A DNA stretch of 64,000 bases from Delphinapterus leucas (GCF_002288925.2 NW_022098021.1:4227920-4291919); one strand, 5' to 3'. Positions 10,900 through 22,013 are shown, counted from the stretch's first letter. Made by a program: numbers and translations. Notes: generated from the sequence alone by a model not told the origin.

Positions 10900-11390
10900 T
10901 AAATCCTGAAAACTCTACGTTCACGACTGTGCTTATTATAGCACTGCTTACTAGCATGAAAGAACAGTAAACACTTTAAATGCTTAGTGACAGGAGAATG
11001 GTTACATAAACCCTGTAAATCCCCTGTAAGGAATATTATTCAGCTATTACAAAAGACAAGAAGATGGTAAATTCATGGGAAAAAATTAGGATGTAAAATT
11101 GATAGTATTCGTGTACTCGATAGAGATGGAAAAACACCTGCCGTCAAATTTGCTACAATATAACAGTGATGGCAGAAGGGCGGCAGGACCATGGATGATT
11201 TCTTTCTCTTCTAAATTTTTCGTTCCATAATTAAAATTTTATTTATTTGGCCTCTTGGATTGCGGGATCTTAGTTCCCCAACCAGGGATCGAACCCGGGC
11301 CCTCGGCCGTGAAGGGGGAGAGCACTAACCACTGGACCACTGGGGAATTCCCATATCAGTTCCATAATTAAATTTTTATAACAGAAAATA
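10900..11390 (+). repeat. Old L1 (L1M class) 3' end, split by a SINE
   Basis: 'gaatggttacataaaccctg', 'aaggaatattattcagctat' and 'ttctaaatttttcg' match the 3' UTR region of old L1M elements on the plus strand. A minus-strand SINE interrupts it at 11236-11358. The remnant continues after the SINE with 'ttttataacagaaaat'. Confidence 0.65.
11236..11358 (-). repeat. Compact tRNA-derived SINE inside L1M
   Basis: The element reads 'ggcctcttggattgcgggat' then 'ttagttccccaaccaggg', and ends 'ccactggggaattccc'. It is flanked by a perfect 14-bp duplication, 'gttccataattaaa', at 11222-11235 and 11359-11372. It belongs to the short cetartiodactyl SINE type without the 'cagtagttgtgg' units. Confidence 0.92.
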
Positions 11391-12154
11391 TGAATATAAC
11401 TTTCCAAAGGAAAAATATTCCATTGACCGCCTAAGACAGTTAGCTCTCCCAGACCTGGGAGGCAGCTACCTGACTTGAAAGGAAGCCAAGTGTAGAGGAC
11501 TTGGTGGTTTAGTGATTCAGCGGGAGTCTCCCAGGAGTCCACCAGTGGGAAGTAGTCACTGTGACAGCTGCCGCTTGTTAGTTGGTGTTAATAAAGTGTG
11601 GTTTCTAGAACTCCTGCTGTTCTCTGTGCCGGCTGGTAGCATGCAGAGTCTCCCATCCAGAACCACGTGTTAAGACAACCAGAAAGTACCTAGGAGTAGT
11701 TTCAGGGCAGTGAGGGATCTGAGATGGGGCAGCGGAAGTTGGAGCTGGGTGTGCAGAGCTGGGGAAAGAGATGCCACGGCCAGCTGGTTGTCCTCAGATG
11801 TTTGGGAAACTGGAACCTTGTTTTGTTCTTAACATCGAATCCCTCCTTCCTGGGGAGTTGATATCTTTATCCAGGAGTGATCGAGGAAAAGTCACTGCTC
11901 TTATCTGTTGCCCTGGTTTTGATGCTCTGTGTGCCGTGTGCTCTTTCTTACCAGTGCCAGCCCGCAGTGGGACCTAACTCCCTTCTATCAGCGTGGATTT
12001 GCCAATCATAGACAGAACTCTTCCTTTGTAATTGCTTAAATTCAGATATTAACTATGCAGCTCTCGGCATTATTTCAATAGATACAGTTGCTGCCCTTCC
12101 TACTGTGCTACTGCACAGACCCTTGCTGTGCTAGAATCCGTCATTCATTCACGC
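11391..12154. other. Unique sequence, no gene recognised
   Basis: No supported exon or repeat. Confidence 0.4.
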
Positions 12155-12285
12155 TGCAGGTATTTTCATGAGTGCTCACCACATGCCAGCCCTGGATAGG
12201 CACTGGAGTGCTGCATTCCCCAAAAGAGACCACATCTTTGCCCTCAGTAAGCTTAAGTTCTAGTGAGACAGGGAGAGTTAATGTT
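12155..12285 (-). repeat. L2 3' end fragment
   Basis: 'ccacatgccagccctggata' with 'ggcactggagtgctgc' and 'taagcttaagttctagtgag' are the reverse complement of the L2 3' end, whose plus form ends '...gcacatagtaggcgctcaataaa'. Confidence 0.6.
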
Positions 12286-12420
12286 TACTAGGTATGTGAA
12301 TGTATTAACTTGTTCAATCCTCATCCCAACCCTACTGGATAAGTACTACTAGTATCCCCATTTTAGAGATGAGGAAATGGAGGCACATAAATGTTGAGCA
12401 ACCCATCCAGATAGAATGAG
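12286..12420 (+). repeat. MIR fragment
   Basis: 'ttgttcaatcctcatcccaa', then 'agtatccccattttagagat' and 'gaggaaatggaggcaca', match the MIR core on the plus strand. Confidence 0.7.
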
Positions 12421-12730
12421 GGTCCTCCCTCTTCCCCATGGGCTAGATGTGCCTCTGTGGGGTGAGATTCCGGAGGCCCGTGCTTCTCCTTCTCCTGCCT
12501 GGAAATTATTTCTCTCAGACCGCAGTGAGGTAAGAGGTGTCAGAAAGACCGGGGTGTGAAAAGAATGACTTCAAAGTTGAGTACTACTTGGAAATTGATT
12601 ACCTCTAAATGACTTTCTGTGTCGCATGATCATAGGGACTCAGCATAATAGCCTCAGGCTTCCTTGGGCCAGCTTGTGAGAATATCAGTTACCTTTTTTC
12701 GAGTACACGAAAATATAGGATTTCTTTTCT

Positions 12731-12878
12731 TTTTAAAGAATTTATTATTTTTTTTTTTTTATCTTTTTGGCCACACCACGCAGCACGCGGGATCTTAGTT
12801 TCCCAACCAGGGATCGAGCCCGTGCCTCCTGCACTGGAAGCTCGGAGTCTTAACCACTGGACCTCCAGGGAAGTCCCA
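12731..12878 (-). repeat. Compact tRNA-derived SINE
   Basis: It has a T-rich start, 'ctttttggccacaccacgca', 'gatcttagtttcccaacca', and ends 'cctccagggaagtccc'. It is flanked by a perfect 13-bp duplication, 'aggatttcttttc', at 12718-12730 and 12879-12891. Confidence 0.92.
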
Positions 12879-12891
12879 AGGATTTCTTTTC

Positions 12892-13414
12892 GAGTGAAAT
12901 GTTTTCTTACATGGACCATAGTTGGGGAAATATTGTCTTAACTAACAGGGATAATAGCTAAACGCAAGGAATCAGCACCGTGATCAAAGGGCCCCTGCTG
13001 CATACAAACCAGGAGAACGTGGGCAGCTGCCTACAGAGGCTAGAGGGGATTCGAACATGCCAATGAGGAAAGCTGAATTTTCAGTGACAGTGTAGATTTC
13101 ATGATAACCGTTGTTACACTTATTAATTCAATTACTAACTTTTTAAGGACATGAAGCTAGTAGGAAATGCTGGATGCCCTGTTAATATTACGTTGCCTGC
13201 AACATTTTGATGGTTTTCTGATACACACCCAGTCTGAGATTTTGGAAAAAAATCCATAATGAGGAAGACAAGTTTTTCCCTAGCCTTTGGTTTCAAACTA
13301 AGCAAGAAGGCTTCCTATTTAGGGCACTCCTATAGAGCTACTTTTCTCTTAAGGTTTATATACATTCCTTTGTTTTAAAAATGAATTTATTTTTTTACAT
13401 TAACCTCATATTTC
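12892..13414. other. Unique AT-rich sequence
   Basis: No gene or clear repeat was found. Confidence 0.4.
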
Positions 13415-13540
13415 TTGCATGCCTACTACGTGTCGGGCATTTTTCTGGGCACTAGGGATCAGAGATCAATAAGGCAGACAAAACCCCTCATGGGGTTTAT
13501 ATACTGGGGAGGGGGGAAGATGGCCAGTAAAAAGAATATG
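13415..13540 (-). repeat. L2 3' end fragment
   Basis: 'catgcctactacgtgtcggg', 'catttttctgggcactaggg' and 'cagacaaaacccctcatg' are the L2 3' end in reverse complement. Confidence 0.6.
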
Positions 13541-14029
13541 AGTGAGTGTGTAATGCGGTGTCGTTGATAGTAACCACTCTGGAGGAAAAGTGGTTACGCT
13601 TTGGAGAGCGTGAAGCATTAAAGGTGGTTGTAGATGGGTCACCAGTGTCTCTGGGGAAGTGACACCCTGTAAGTTTGAGTGACAACAACATAAGGTTCAC
13701 ACTGGACAGGCACCAAGGCCATTTCCATGCAAGCCGTGTGACCTTGGGCATCGTACAGAGCACCTCTCTTTTCTCATCACGAAAATGGAGATAGTAATAG
13801 TATCTACAAATTTTGAACTCTCCTACTTTCCTTGCCTACCAGTTTTTCTTATATGTTTTTTAAACAGACAGCAAATGGTGAACATGTGCTTTTCCAAATA
13901 ATTTTTCTGAATTATCCCAACCGAACTTATCCAGTTGGGTATGTGAATGCAAGTCTCACAAAAGGTATCACAGTCGGTTCACATTTTGATGTACATGTAA
14001 TTCATCGTTTTATATATATAAATATATAT
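13541..14029. other. Unique sequence, AT-rich toward the end
   Basis: A short (AT)-rich stretch lies at 14011-14034. No gene was recognised. Confidence 0.4.
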
Positions 14030-14130
14030 AAGCTTTTAATTTTGAAATGATTATAAACCTCCATGAAGTTGCAGGAACAGGACAGAGTCCCGTGTACCCT
14101 TCACCCAGCTTCCCCGTGGTGACAATCATT
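14030..14130 (-). repeat. L1M 3' UTR fragment
   Basis: 'tttgaaatgattataaacct', 'agttgcaggaacaggacag' and 'tacccttcacccagcttccc' match the reverse complement of an old L1M 3' UTR. Confidence 0.6.
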
Positions 14131-14693
14131 AGCTTAAAGTGCTCATGGGGGCAGGAGCTGTGGGCGTCAGGGGCATGGGGGCAGTCTTCTGTGGTTCAGT
14201 CATGTCCTATATTTGGGCCTGGCGATGGCTCCGTGAGCATCTGCCCTTTAGGTGTCAAACTGTGCACATCAGCTTTGTGTCTCTTCCAGTCAGTTCTATT
14301 CTGCAGTTTGTTCAGGGTTAACAGAGAGAGCGTGAGGGTGCAGGAATGAAATCTCCTGCTGATGTTTTCTCCATTCCCCCATGAGGCCACTAAAATGACA
14401 ATAAAGAAATTGTTTGAAGAATAAACTCACAAGGAGAAAAAAATGAGAGAGCAGATGACAGAGTATTTCAACAAATATTTGGAAGATGAAATGAGTGGAA
14501 ACCAATTTAGCAGAGTGGGAAGCCTGACACCTCACCATAACCCCCCCCATCCCCCCACCCAATGAAGGCAGGAGGGAACTAGGACAGGTTGGGAGATGCA
14601 AAAGACCCATAAAAATAGTTACCTGTAGAGGAAAGGGGGATGGGTGGGAAAAGAAGGAGCCGAGGTAAGGCGTCTCAAAATACACACCTTTCT
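14131..14693. other. Unique sequence
   Basis: It contains a C-rich patch (about 14541-14562). No gene or repeat was recognised. Confidence 0.4.
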
Positions 14694-14710
14694 ACAAGTG
14701 TTTGGATTTT

Positions 14711-15125
14711 TTTATCAGTGATTTTTTCTTTTTTTTAATCGAAGTGTGGTTGATTTATAACATTATATTAGTTTCAGGTGTACAGCATAGTGATTCAACA
14801 TTTTTTTATATTATACTCCATTTAAAGTTATTACAAAATAATGGTTCTATTTCTTTGTGCTGTACACTATATTTGGTTGCTTCTTTATTTCGTTCACAGT
14901 AGTTTGTGTCTCTTAATCCCCTACCCCTTATCTTGCCCTCCCCCCTTCCTGCTCCCCACTGTTAACCACTGGTTTGTTCCCTATGTCTGTGAGTCTGTTT
15001 CTGTTCTGCTATATTCATTTATTTGTTTCATTTTTTTAGATTCCACATACAAGTGATAACATAGAGTATTTGTTTTTCTCCATCTGACTTATTTGCTAAA
15101 CATAATACTCTCTAGGTCCAGCCAA
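14711..15125 (-). mobile_element. 5'-truncated L1 insertion (3' UTR only)
   Basis: It starts with T-rich sequence (the A-tail on minus). It then reads 'gatttataacattatattag', 'gtttcaggtgtacagcatag' and 'tctgtttctgttctgctata', the reverse complement of a ruminant/cetacean-type L1 3' UTR. It is flanked by a 17-bp duplication with one mismatch, at 14694-14710 and 15126-15142 ('acaagtgtttggatttt' and 'acaagtgtctggatttt'). It is a typical dead-on-arrival copy of about 0.4 kb. Confidence 0.88.
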
Positions 15126-15142
15126 ACAAGTGTCTGGATTTT

Positions 15143-15714
15143 GATACAGGTTAAGTGGTCATCTATTCACAAAATGAAGGCGAGGGAGACGGGGTGCAGG
15201 GCAGGTGAAGCAGCAGGTGATTCCTGCCGCGGGGCCGCCTGCCAGGTGGGTGGGGGACAGGCCCCCGCCGCCCTGCGCCTCGCTCTCTGCAGAGCCAGGG
15301 GTCTCAGGGACGGGCCCCGGGAGCGGGTGAGGTGACTCTGAGCGCAGTGGACCACGGGAGCGCACGGGCATGAGACCCTCTCCGGCCTCCTTCCCCACCT
15401 GGGGGGCCGTTCATGCCCCCCACCACAGCTGGCCCAGCGGAGGGCTTCTCTCCAGGAGAAAAGGGCTGTAGAAGCAACAGAGTCCCAGCTCAGTAAGACG
15501 GCCAGCGTGCAAGGGGGCCACTGTGACCGCGGGCTCTGCATCGCTGCGCAGACCCACCCGCCACCTGGGCACGCCTCCAAGCCGCTGCACACAGGCAGGC
15601 GGGAGATGCTCGGGGGCTGAGTCCGGTCCTCCCGCAGCCCTGCCCACCCACGCTTCTTCATCCACTCCTCCTAATGTGAGCCTTCCAAACAGTGTCTAGT
15701 TTCCCTCCTTGTCT
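15143..15714. other. Unique, moderately GC-rich sequence
   Basis: It is GC-rich with scattered CpG at 15.2-15.65 kb. Frames are open on both strands, as expected from base composition. I see no start, splice or protein signature that would make it a gene. Confidence 0.4.
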
Positions 15715-16160
15715 TTGGGGTTAATTAATATTTTTAATAATTAAACTATCTTTTAGAGTGGTCTTAGATTCACAGCTAGATTGAGCAGGAGATGCAGAGA
15801 TTTCCCATATACCTCCTGCCCCACGTAGGCAGCGTCCCCCGCCCCCCAATAAACATCCCCACGGGAGGGGTGCATTTGTTCCAGTCAATCCATGAACCCA
15901 CATTCACACATCCTCATCCCCCAGAGCCCACAGATTACACCAGGGATCACTCGTGGTGGTGTACATTCTCTGGTTTGGACAAATGTGTAATGACATGTAT
16001 TCATCAATATGGTATCATGCAGAATATTCTCACTGCTCTAAAAATCCCCTGTGCTCTGTCTGTTCCTCTCTCTCCTCCCCCAATCCTTTTACTTCTGATC
16101 CTTTTACTTCTTCATAGTTTTCCCTTTTCCAGAATGTCATATACTTGGAATCTTTGTTAA
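15715..16160 (-). repeat. Old L1M 3' UTR
   Basis: 'ttagattcacagctagattg', 'catgaacccacattcacaca', 'aatatggtatcatgcagaat' and 'tttccagaatgtcatatact' follow the reverse complement of L1MB/ME 3' sequence. The same family is longer and clearer at 51.5-52.5 kb. Confidence 0.7.
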
Positions 16161-16206
16161 TACTTAGCAGGGTGTGGGAGAAAAAGGAGATTAAAAAGTT
16201 GGTGTT

Positions 16207-16560
16207 GGGACTTCCCTGGTGGTGCAGTGGTTAACAATCCGCCTGCCAATGCAGGGGACACGGGTTCGAGCCCTGGTCCGGGAAGATCCCACATGCCGCG
16301 GAGCAACTAAGCCCACGACCCACAACTACTGAGCCTGTGCTCTAGAGCCTGCGAGCCACAACTACTGAGCCTGTGAGCCACAACTACTGAGCCCGCGTGC
16401 CTAGAGCCCAGGCTCCGCAACAAGAGAAGCCACCGCAATGAGAAGCCCGCGCAGTGCAACGAAGAGTAGCCCCTGCTTGCCACAACTAGAGAAAGCCGGC
16501 ATGTAGCAAGGAAGACCCAACGCAGCGAAAAATAATAAATAAATAAACTTATAAAAAATA
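16207..16560 (+). repeat. Long-form CHR SINE with internal duplication
   Basis: It is full length, from 'gggacttccctggtggtgca' to an (AAT)n tail. A perfect 15-bp duplication, 'taaaaagttggtgtt', flanks it at 16192-16206 and 16561-16575. The unit 'ccacaactactgagcc' occurs at 16320, 16356 and 16378. The last two are 22 bp apart, which looks like a short tandem duplication within the element. The B-box region 'gggttcgagccc' is near consensus. Confidence 0.95.
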
Positions 16561-16592
16561 TAAAAAGTTGGTGTTTAATATGTCACGTTTAA

Positions 16593-17493
16593 TCATCAAT
16601 CATTAGAGAAATGCAAATCAAAACTACAATGAGATAGCATCTCACACCAGTCAGAATGGCCATCATAAAAAAATCTAGAAACAATAAATGCTGGAGAGGG
16701 TGTGGAGAAAAGGGAACACTCTTGCACTGCTGGTGGGAATGTGAATTGGTACAGCCACTATGGAGAACAGTATGGAGGTTCCTTAAAAAACTAAAACTAG
16801 AACTACCATACGACCCAGCAATCCCACTACTGGGCATATACCCTGAGAAAACCAGAATTCAAAAAGAGTCATGTACCAAGATGTTGATTGCAGCTCTATT
16901 TACAATAGGCAGGACATGGAAGCAACCTGGGTGTCCATCGTCGGATGAATGGATAAAGAAGATGTGGCACATATATGCATTGGAATATTACTCAGCCATA
17001 AAAAGAAACGAAATTGAGCTATTTGTAATGAGGTGGATAGACCTAGAGTCTGTCATACAGAGTGAAGTAAGTCAGAAAGAGAAAGACAAATACCGCATGC
17101 TAACACATATATATGGAATTTAAGAAAAAAAATGTCATGAAGAACCTAGGGGTAAGATAGGAATAAAGACACTGACTTACTAGAGAATGGACTTGAGGAT
17201 ATGGGGAGCGGGAAGGGTAAGCTGTGAGAAAGCGAGAGAGAGGCATGGACATATATACACTACCAAACGTAAGGTAGATAGCTAGTGGGAAGCAGCCGCA
17301 TAGCACAGGGAGATCAGCTCGGTGCTTTGTGACCGCCTGGAAGGGTGGGATAGGGAGGGTGGGAGGGAGGGAGACGCAAGAGGGAAGAGATATGGGAACA
17401 TATGTATATGTATAACTGATTCACCTTGTTATAAAGCAGAAACTAACACACCATTGTAAAGCAATTATACTCCAATAAAGATGTAAAAAAAAT
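16593..17493 (+). mobile_element. 5'-truncated L1: ORF2 C-terminus and 3' UTR
   Basis: An open stretch at 16656-17123 encodes the C-terminal end of L1 ORF2, including '[20 protein letters not shown]', the cysteine/histidine-rich segment. It continues '[14 protein letters not shown]' and '[10 protein letters not shown]'. The reverse transcriptase and endonuclease domains are absent. The 3' UTR runs to 'tccaataaagatgtaaaaaa'. A perfect 15-bp duplication, 'atatgtcacgtttaa', lies at 16578-16592 and 17494-17508. The fragment cannot move on its own. Its low divergence suggests a fairly recent insertion. Confidence 0.93.
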
Positions 17494-17508
17494 ATATGTC
17501 ACGTTTAA

Positions 17509-17774
17509 ATGGAAGGTAAGTGAACCCCATTTTTATAATTTTTCTTTTAAAATTGAAAATGAATTCCCTAGGAAGAAAAAAAGTCTTCTGTAGGTTAAAT
17601 TCAAAACCTGCGGGAGAGGGTTGGATATGGACAGACCCAGGGCCTCTGGAGCTTTCAGCCCTGGGGCCTTCAGCAGTGCTTCTGGAGATGGGCAGGGTCC
17701 ACCCTCGGGGTGGTCACAGCCTCCGGCAGAAGCAGGTCAGGCCAGAGTATCGTGCCCCCATCCACATTCAAAAC
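17509..17774. other. Unique sequence
   Basis: No gene or clear repeat was found. Confidence 0.35.
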
Positions 17775-18240
17775 CCTGTTATATATTAAATTGTGTCCCC
17801 CGAAAAAGAAATGTTTGAGTCCTAAACCCCCAGGACCTCAGAATGTGACCTTGTTTGGAGACAAGGCCTTTATGGAGGCGATCAAGTTAAAATGAGGCCA
17901 TGAGGGTGTGCTCCAATCCAGCGTGACTGTGTCCTCTTGAAGGTGGGAAATTTGGACCCGGACACACACACACACACAGAGGGAAGATGACCTGAAGACA
18001 CAGGGAGAAGACGGGCACCTACAAGTCAAGAAGCCCTGAGGCCACCGGCAGCCCAAGGAGGGGATGCGTCCTGGAACGGACTCTTTCCCACGGGTTTCAG
18101 AGGGAGAGAGGCCCTGCTGACCCCTTGATCTTACACTTCTGGCCTCCAGGACTGTGAGACAGTAAATTTCTCTTGTTCTCAGCTGCCCAGCTTGTGGTAC
18201 TTTGCTCTGGCAGCCCTGGGAATCTAAAGAAACTCCTACA
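17775..18240 (+). repeat. MLT1-type LTR with internal (CA)n
   Basis: The LTR reads 'aattgtgtcccccgaaaaag', 'gaatgtgaccttgtttggag', 'aagacacagggagaagacgg', 'ccaggactgtgagacagtaa' and 'ctttgctctggcagccctgg'. These are in the plus orientation of MLT1. A short (AC)n tract lies at 17961-17979. It is a solo LTR with no provirus. Confidence 0.82.
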
Positions 18241-18784
18241 GGTGGAAATTCCACGTGATGAGTTTCCTAAAACTAGGTTTGTTAGTTTCTGGTTTGAAGA
18301 GACGAGATTAAAGAGGGGTTTGTTCTGCTTTGTTTGAATGGCATTGGCTTTTCAAATACAAACACTGACCCGGACAGCACCCACCCCAGCCAGTCTGGAC
18401 AATTTCTTACCATTTCGGCTAAAGCAGGGGTTTTCCCCTCTTTGGGAAAAGGGAAAAGAAAACGACAAGTAGTTAAATATCCAGGCCTGTCTTCTCCTGG
18501 GCTTTGAAGATGAAGAAAAGCAGCTTAATTGGCTCTGGCCTGTGTTGGGGGTGATTTGACATTCTTTTTAAAAATAGATAGCCGGGAACATTGTCTTATA
18601 TTGAAACGCAGCTCCCTCAGTCTCTAGTTTTAAAGGCTCCCCCTGCTTCCTGAGTGTCCCCCGGGCGTATTCATCTACTCTCCAGGACCAGCTGGAGACT
18701 CAGGTTGGCCTCCCCTCTGCTTACTCTCTGCCAGTGCCTTCTGTTTCTCTCCATCATTTTTAGGATTTTCCCCCTTTCAAGATC
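18241..18784. other. Unique sequence
   Basis: No gene or clear repeat was found. Confidence 0.4.
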
Positions 18785-18958
18785 GCTCTGATACAGCACA
18801 GGGAACTCTGCTCAGTATTCTGTAATAACCTATGTGGGAAAAGAATCTGAAAAAGAATAGACATGTGTATATGTATAACTGGATCACTTTGCTGTACACC
18901 TGAATCTAACACAACATTGTAAATCAACCACACTCCTGTATAACATAAAAATTTTTTA
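18785..18958 (+). repeat. L1 3' end fragment
   Basis: 'acagcacagggaactctgct', 'gtgtatatgtataactggat', 'cactttgctgtacacctg' and 'acaacattgtaaatcaac' match the 3' UTR of a cetartiodactyl L1 on the plus strand. The 3' A-tract is degraded. Confidence 0.82.
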
Positions 18959-19066
18959 AATATTTTAACATTTGGGTGAAAGGTACATGAAAAATCCTTG
19001 TATTATTCTTGCAACTTTTCTGTGTAAGTGTGAAATTTATTTCAAAATAAACATAAAAAAAAAAAA
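18959..19066 (+). repeat. Old L1M 3' terminus
   Basis: 'atttgggtgaaaggtacatg', 'tattattcttgcaacttttc' and 'tttcaaaataaacat', followed by a run of A, are the typical L1M 3' end. The younger L1 fragment before it probably inserted into or beside this element. Confidence 0.65.
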
Positions 19067-21049
19067 GATCTACCTGAATCCCCAGGAAGTTTGGAAGAGA
19101 ACAATGCACTGCTCTGTCTTAACCACACTGTCCCTAAGTCCTGTCTCCACCTCTGCTGGAGGGCACCTAGGTTCTCTTCCACTCCCCTCCTCAACACCCC
19201 GCCCCCCGCCCCTGCCCAAGCCGCAGGCAAATCCCTGTCTCTGAGGCTGCCTCCAAAGGCTCAGAGCTGCCCCGGGAAAGGCCGCAGACCTCCTGTAGTC
19301 CAGTCCTGCTAAAGCATGTTTTTCCACACCATCAGAGTCTGATTGCCCTGGCTTTGCAATTCTTGGCATTTATTCCAAACCATCTCCGGAGGCTTTAGGG
19401 GAGCATTACCCTGGAATTTGAAGAGGAAGGGGACATTTTGAAACCTCCTTAGCTCTTGGTGTGTTTTCTATTAGAAACCCTAGGCCATAAAATTGCCTTA
19501 TTTGGGTATTTTTTAAACGCCAAGTTCTTCTATGCCCTGATAGCTTTCAGACCACGGCTCTGTGTACACAGTTGAATTGTACTCTGATGGAACATAGGAA
19601 TGATTATACGACCAGATCTGTTTATAACAAAAGACCCCCAAAGACATGTCCTTTTCACCTCAGCTTAATTTAAGGCTGTCCCAGAAGCTTCTGGAAATAG
19701 GGTCTATCTGCTGGGCTTAGGCACTTGACCCAAATGGCGAGACTGAGGGCTTGTGGGCACATTTAAAATTCTTGGGTTCTTTCACAGGAGATGCTAATAC
19801 TTCGAAACATGGCATCCTTTGTAAAGGTTTGTGTTAAAGGGAAGGCGGTATATAAGGAAACAGTCAGAGTAACAATACCGTTATCACAAATTACAGACCT
19901 CTTTGGAATTGTGTTTGATGTGAAATTATAGTCTGTCTCCAACTTCCTTTTTGCAGCTGGGAGTTGTTTACTATTGAACCATGCAACCTTAAATTACAGA
20001 GAAGATGGGAAAAAAATCCTTGTTCGGGCATAGTCTGTACTCATCTTTGAAGATATCTTGAATTGAGCATCACATAACATTCCTGTTAGTTATGATATAG
20101 GTTAATTCTAACTACTTCCTGGTTGCTTGGGTAGTTTTGAAAGCGGTGTATGTTCATATATAAGAAAAATCTGGAAATGCCGGAAAAACTTCAAAGCTGA
20201 AATAAAATGGCAGTGATCTGAAAACTAAAATCAAGGTTTTAACCTTTAAAAAAAAAAAATCAACGTCATTGTTAATTTCCCTTCAGACTTTACCCGGGAT
20301 CTGGCAAAAGAAAACTGCTGAAAGGTCAGCCAGATTGCAGTTGGGCAGAAAATCTTCTGTAGACTCTATTATTACAACCGACTAGCACTATTTGGAAATC
20401 AGACATAAATAACGCCAAGGAGTTAAGGAGGCGGGAAGGACTTGGCCATCTCGCAGTGCCCGCCCCGGACCCTGGCTGCTGTGGGGGCCCAGTGGGCACC
20501 ACTTCCATCACCCAACAGCTGGCGGCCCTTGGAAAAGCATCTTCATTTTGGAGGTTTCTGCTCCCTTTTCTGTAAAAAGAGATGATCTTTAAGGTTCCTT
20601 CCAGTTCTAAAAAGTTCTGTTTCTAGGCCAATTTCTAATTCATTAGCTGACATTGGGTGCTCATAGGAAGTCTTCAAGGAGGAACCGAAAGTTCATCAGC
20701 GTCATGAAAATTTGATTCAAGAGTTCCCAGGTATTCTGGGCTAGAAACTGATGCCTTCAAGGAAACTTAAATCAATCAGTTGTTCTCAAGCAGGCGAGGA
20801 TGGCTCCTGCTCTTACGGGACACAGTAAACATTGAGTCGTTGACAGGCTAAGTGGACGAATGGATGGACGGACGGATGGTTCTTGAAGTTAAAGACGGAG
20901 AGGCAGGAAAGGGCTGAGGAGTGTTTAAAAAGGCAGAAACATGTCTGGAGAAGCTCCATCGTTTTCCTCTCTGACTTCTGATCCAACAGCCTCCTAAAGG
21001 CTCTCTTCATCCAGGTTCACCCCAATAGGAGCCACGAGACCAGTTAGCA
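19067..21049. other. Long unique stretch, no gene recognised
   Basis: Nearly 2 kb without a recognisable repeat, which is unusual in this window. 19.35-20.25 kb is AT-rich with no long open frame. No exon with convincing splice sites was seen. Confidence 0.4.
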
Positions 21050-21475
21050 TCCCTGCTCAAAAGCTTTCCAGGGCCCTGCATTGTGTGTAAGGTAAAGCCC
21101 TGTTGCTTTGTCTGACGTGCCAGAACGTGTCCTGGCCAAACTGTCCACGTGAGTCTTCTACTTTCCTCCAGGCCTGTCAGAACACTGTCCTCAGACCCCT
21201 CCCCGCCAGTGCGCCCGTGCCTGTGTGCTTATGCTTTTCCCAGGCCTGCAAAGTCCTCGGTCCTCCCCCACCCACCGGCCTCCGGGGGCTGATGTGTGCA
21301 CCCTGTTCACCTTCTCACTGCCCCTGGCCTTCCTGGATTTCACTCATCCACGTGTGAAATGGTGATTATCCCCCCAATCCCCACTAGACGATAAGCAGCT
21401 TGAGGGTTAAGTATTCCATGTAATATTCCCTTCCCCACAGTACACAGCATTGTCTGATTAATAGAAAGCTTTGTT
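21050..21475 (+). repeat. L2 LINE 3' region
   Basis: 'ctgcattgtgtgtaaggtaa' and later 'ccccactagacgataagcag', 'cttgagggttaagtattcc' and 'cacagtacacagcattgtct' follow the 3' end of L2 ('ccactagactgtaagctcc...'). The middle is strongly diverged. Confidence 0.6.
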
Positions 21476-21722
21476 GCCGTCAGTGAGATTTCAGACGCGC
21501 TTGTAGATTTACAGAGTCATTTCAGATAAATTTTATTAAAGTGAAGGGAGGCTGCCTTTCTGAAGGCTATATAAAAATAGACTTTTAACATCAGAATTCC
21601 TATCTGAGTAATAAATTGAATTACATATTGGGATTAAAAAAAGAGGTGATATTGGTTTTTCATTTCTTCTGCTCTCTGTTTCCAGGCAACATTGAACTTG
21701 TCAAATAAAAAAGTCTAAACAG

Positions 21723-21913
21723 GGCTTCCCTGGTGGCGCAGTGGTTGAGAGTCCGCCTGCCGATGCAGGGGACGCGGGTTTGTGCCCCGGTCCGGGAAGA
21801 TCCCACATGCCGCGGAGCGGCTGGGCCCGTGAGCCATGGCCGCTGAGCCTGCGCGTCCGGAGCCTGTGCTCCGCAACGGGAGGGGCCACAACAGTGAGAG
21901 GCCCGCGTACCGC
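21723..21913 (+). repeat. Short young CHR SINE, almost no A-tail
   Basis: It is full length, from 'gcttccctggtggcgcag' to 'aggcccgcgtaccgc'. A perfect 14-bp duplication, 'aaaagtctaaacag', flanks it at 21709-21722 and 21914-21927. The tail beyond 'ccgc' is only the four A that also start the duplication, so the tail has been lost or was very short at insertion. Confidence 0.95.
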
Positions 21914-22013
21914 AAAAGTCTAAACAGAAGGCTTTGAGATGTATGAAGCCCTCTTTTCTCATATTAGGGTTTTCTCGTTTTGTTTCGTTTGGAGTGATTT
22001 AAGGAAGAAAACT

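Noticed and set aside
15200..15665. Possible GC-rich exon with frames open on both strands (up to 164 codons on minus)
   Set aside because: There is no start context, splice pair or protein signature. Composition alone explains the open frames.
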